DNA of 64,000 nt from JACCXG01 sp963834305. GTDB lineage: Bacteria > Acidobacteriota > Vicinamibacteria > Vicinamibacterales > 2-12-FULL-66-21. The stretch is from contig CAWIAX010000002.1 in NCBI GenBank assembly GCA_963834305.1, positions 2,612,025 to 2,676,024 on the forward strand, written 5' to 3'. The notes beneath the pieces were generated by a model, which had not been told where the DNA came from, ran no database searches, and saw only the letters and a program-made list of their open reading frames with translations. Within the stretch, counting starts at the first letter, position 1. Every line of letters starts with the position of its first letter. This document shows, in pieces, positions 61,154-64,000 of this stretch. A program made the translations under genes and the position numbers.

Positions 61154-62921
61154 TCACCCAGCGTGCGGGCGCCCGGCTGGAACCACCGGCCGGCTCTCGG
61201 CCGCGACCCCCTCGCTCAGCCGGAACCCCTGGAACAGGCTGTCCGGCTCCTCCTCTTCATAGGTCAGGCCGGGCGGAGGCGCCAGGTCGCGGCGCCGCAG
61301 GAACGCGAACCCCGCGGCGGAGAGCGCGACGATGACGAAGACGGGCACGAAGAAGACAGGGTGCTTCAGGAGCGCGGCCTCGAGCCCGGCGAGCGAGTAG
61401 GCGTAGAGGCTGAACGCAAGAAGATAGATCGGCAGCAGGCTGCGTGCCCGCGAGCGGCCGGGGACGTAGGTGCACGTGAACGGAATCTTCCGCAGGCCAA
61501 CGAGCAGCACGTCGGTCAGCAGCAGCCCCAGTGCGCCAACGAACAGCGCGTGCAGCGCGGCAGATTCGAACGCCCCAGAGCGGCAGGCCCGCCAGTCCCG
61601 CGGCCGCAGCAATCGGCAAGACGATGGCGAGCACCAGGAAGCTGCGGACGCCGCCCACTGCCGCGGCAATGCGTTGGTCAGGCGCATGCAGCCGGAAGAC
61701 CCAGTTCGCTTTGATGTCGGTCGGAATCGCCAGCAGGACGCGCACGCCGCCCAGGATGATGAAGTTGGCCACCAGCGGCGCCGACAGCAGGGCCACCGAC
61801 GGGACATCGAGCGCGGCCAGTCCCCTCCGGGCGACGAGCGGGATCACCCCGGCCAGCACGAGCGCGAGCGCCGCGCCGGCATAGGACGCAAGCAGCATCA
61901 GGTGCGCGCGGCTCCGCGTCATCGTCCTGAACGTGAACCCGGCGACCGCCCGCTGCACCGGATCCCTGGCCACCAGCATGCCCAGTGCTGCCGACACGCG
62001 TCGGAGGGCGCTCGAGCGGCGGCGGGTGCCCGGGGGTGTCTCGAGTGCCAGGCGCACGAGCCGCCCGTAGCTCGCGACCAGGAGCAGCGTGGCACCGGCC
62101 GCGGCCGACGCCGCACCCGCGACGGCGGCGAGCGGGTACACCGGCGGGACCTGGCGCGACCAGCCCGCGACGACACCGTATAGCGCCAGGAACCACGCGG
62201 GAGGGAACATCGTCAGCGCGCCTCCGGCCCGGCTGTCGTACGCGTCGCGGATCATCAGGCCCAGACCTGGGACCCAGAAGAACGCCTGCAGCAGGATCAC
62301 CACGAAGATCGCCTGCAGCACCAGGGCGAGGCGCTGCGCGGTCCGGGCGCCACAGACCACCAGGATGGCGCCCTGTCCGGCAATCACGAGAAAGAAGGCG
62401 AACAGGCCGCCCATCCCGGTGGCGGCAAGGTGCGCCACGATGCCGCGCACGGGACCGGCCGTCCCATCGCTGCCGGCCAGGAACCCGCCGTAGACAACAG
62501 CCGAGGGCAGGTTGACGCCGGCGCAGAACAGGATCGCGATCGTGGTGAGCGCCCCGAGACGGCCCATGACGTGGATGTGGCGGGCGAGCGGCAGCATCCC
62601 GAGGATCCGCGCGTCCCGCCGGTCCGGGAACACCCGTTCCCACACCACCAGACCGACCAGGCCGAGCGCCGTCATGCTGAACGTGACGAACAGCAGCTGG
62701 TCGCCGAGCATTTCATCCGGCAGGAGCGCGGGGGCCAGCCGCCACAGCCGGTCGTACTTGATGGCGAAGACGAACGACAGCACGTAGCCGGGGGCGGCGA
62801 GCAGCGCGATCGCCCAGATGACGACCTGGGCCTGCGGCAGTCCGGCCGGCATCAGCTCGCTCTCGAAATACCGTCCGAAGAACATGCGCGCGAGCAGCCG
62901 GGCCGGGCCGGGGGACGTCAC
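61154..62921 (-). pseudogene. ABC transporter permease, frameshifted at a G run
   Basis: Integral membrane protein of about 588 residues when joined, with a dozen or more hydrophobic segments (for example VVIWAIALLAAPGYVLSFVF, HLMLLASYAGAALALVLAGV). The frame from 62921 is sound to LAGLPLW near 61580. The next part (FESAALHALFVGALGLLLTD, then LLPIYLLAFSLYAYSL) is in another frame from about 61575. Removing one base from the CCCC at 61573-61576 gives LPLWAFESAALHALF, so a homopolymer indel is the likely cause. It overlaps the ATPase gene by four bases. The family is an exporter-type permease of unknown substrate. Confidence 0.82.
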
Positions 62922-63682
62922 CCCTTCATGACCTCGATCAGCTGGCGCGCCAGGCCATCGACATCCGACGTGACGACCAGGCGACGGAACACCTGCTCGA
63001 GCGACGGCAGCGCCAGCAGGCCGCGCAGCTCGGCGATCGATCCGTGCGCGGCGACGCGGCCGCCCTGCAGGATGAGCACGTCAGTCGCCACGGTCTCGAC
63101 GATCTCCAGGACGTGCGAGCTGTAGAGCACCATCCGTCCTTCCGCCGCGAGCGCCTGCACCAGGCTGCGGAGCACCAGCGCGGTCGTGACGTCAAGGCCG
63201 GAGTTCGGCTCGTCGAACACGACGATCCGGGGATCGTGCAGGAGCGCCGCGGCGATCAGGATCTTCTGCCGCATGCCCTTGGAGTAGGCCGACATCGGCG
63301 CGTGCTGATCGTCGGCCAGCCCGAACACGTCGAGGAACTCGGCAATCCGGCGGTGCAGAATGGCGTCGGGCAGCGAACGGAGGCGCCCGACCAGCGCCAG
63401 GTATTCGGCGCCGGTCAGGTAGGTATAAAGATGGGCCTCTTCAGGAACGTAGCCAATCGAGGCCTTGTAGGCCAGAGGACTCTCGCGAATGTCCGCGCCG
63501 TCCAGGCGGACGCTCCCCCCGGAAGGCTCGAGGAGCCCGGTGATGATGGAGACCGTCGTGGACTTGCCCGAGCCGTTGGGCCCGAGCAGGCCGAGGATGC
63601 TGCCTGGCTGCAGCGTGAAGCTGACGTCGCGGATGGCGGGAATGGCGGCGTAATACTTGGTGAGGTTCCTGGCTTCGAGCAC
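62918..63682 (-). CDS. ABC transporter ATP-binding protein
   Basis: ATPase subunit of 254 residues. Walker A is GLLGPNGSGKSTTVSI, the Q-loop region is VPEEAHLYTYL, the signature is reduced to AYSKGMRQK, Walker B is RIVVFDEPNSGLD and the H-loop is LYSSHVLE. It is of the ABC-2 exporter type (CcmA-like) and pairs with the permease that follows with an ATGA overlap. It probably drives export or a membrane process. The substrate is unknown. Confidence 0.93.
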   Translation of the reverse strand: MLEARNLTKYYAAIPAIRDVSFTLQPGSILGLLGPNGSGKSTTVSIITGLLEPSGGSVRLDGADIRESPLAYKASIGYVPEEAHLYTYLTGAEYLALVGRLRSLPDAILHRRIAEFLDVFGLADDQHAPMSAYSKGMRQKILIAAALLHDPRIVVFDEPNSGLDVTTALVLRSLVQALAAEGRMVLYSSHVLEIVETVATDVLILQGGRVAAHGSIAELRGLLALPSLEQVFRRLVVTSDVDGLARQLIEVMKG

Positions 63683-64000
63683 GGAGGCCCCCGCAATGAA
63701 CCCGGCGCCGCCGCCGGCCGGGCTGGTCCCCGCGCCGACTGTGTGGCGTAGATGCTAAGACACCGGAGACGCGGGTTGGTTCCGTCAGCTCCTGTTTGAG
63801 CGACGAGGGACCCTTGCGCCGCCGTCCGGCACAAGGCCTGAACCGGTCGCCGGCGCCCGACGTCTAAGGCCCACGAGATGCGCTTCCTGTCCGCCAGGCT
63901 CCCCCACGTCGTCAACGGGGTCCTGCTAGCACGTCCTTCTGATCGCTCTCGCCACCGCCACCCTGATCTCCGGTGACGCCACCGGCACCTGGATCGGCAC
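63683..64000 (+). pseudogene. Intergenic, then a truncated start of a secreted protein (apparently frameshifted)
   Basis: From 63683 to about 63877 I see no gene. An ATG at 63878 gives MRFLSARLPHVVNGVLL, and a different frame from about 63933 gives VLLIALATATLISGDATGTW up to the window end. Together they resemble a signal peptide followed by the GTW.G start of small secreted Acidobacteria proteins, split by a frameshift near 63930. The gene continues outside the window, so this is tentative. Confidence 0.3.

Overview
The window looks like chromosome of a high-GC Acidobacteriota, probably of the Vicinamibacteria type. The basis is gene content rather than a marker gene: a VWFA-related protein of the Acidobacteria type, the tail of an ADOP-type permease, secreted S9 and M28 peptidases, a PBP1C plus alpha-2-macroglobulin pair, BlaI/BlaR1-TonB regulators, and GC-rich codons throughout. 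No rRNA, tRNA, CRISPR array or phage was seen.

Layout. 0-24 kb is ordinary, tightly packed housekeeping DNA. It holds lepB with neighbours, clpS-clpA-grpE followed by a glycosyltransferase that seems to start at CTG, sulfur and Fe-S genes (rhodanese, sufE), an AlkB-like dioxygenase, a SpoU-type RNA methyltransferase, an XRE-cupin regulator, a minus-strand run (PAP2, VWFA, membrane protein, S9 peptidase, YgjP-like peptidase, acetyltransferase), a HAD phosphatase, an atypical guaB, a NUDIX hydrolase, a frameshifted ferritin and a lipoprotein M28 peptidase. 24.4-27.2 kb is a gene-poor repeat island. It has arrays of 7-bp repeats, two copies of a ~238-bp repeat (R1), a 158-bp giant palindrome, a dead IS256-type element with a 9-bp target duplication, and one copy of a 268-bp repeat (R2). 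27-33 kb carries speA (frameshifted), a LytS/LytTR two-component pair, a degenerate receiver protein, a LolA-like protein and a GlsB-like protein, then more 7-bp arrays and a third R1 copy. 34-43 kb is an HTH - alpha-2-macroglobulin - pbpC operon. 43-49 kb has a YkgJ-type protein, pepT, blaR1-tonB (frameshifted) and blaI with a clear operator, the second R2 copy, xthA and a protein of unknown family.

The most unusual part is 50.97-61.08 kb, a direct tandem duplication of about 5.05 kb. Each unit holds glnS (-), a PQQ-like beta-propeller protein (+), a Dam-type adenine methylase (-) and a receiver-PilZ protein (+). The copies differ by scattered, mostly synonymous substitutions. Each also has its own indels: glnS is broken in copy 2 and locally frameshifted but rescued in copy 1, and the propeller gene is broken in copy 1 only. 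At the junction the first receiver-PilZ gene reads on into antisense DNA of the next unit, giving a chimeric C-terminus. The window ends with an ABC exporter (permease frameshifted at a G run) and the start of a secreted protein.

Single-base frameshifts are common in otherwise well-conserved genes. Indel errors in an assembly, possibly of mixed strains, are therefore a serious alternative to real gene decay and should be settled before any biological reading of the duplication.
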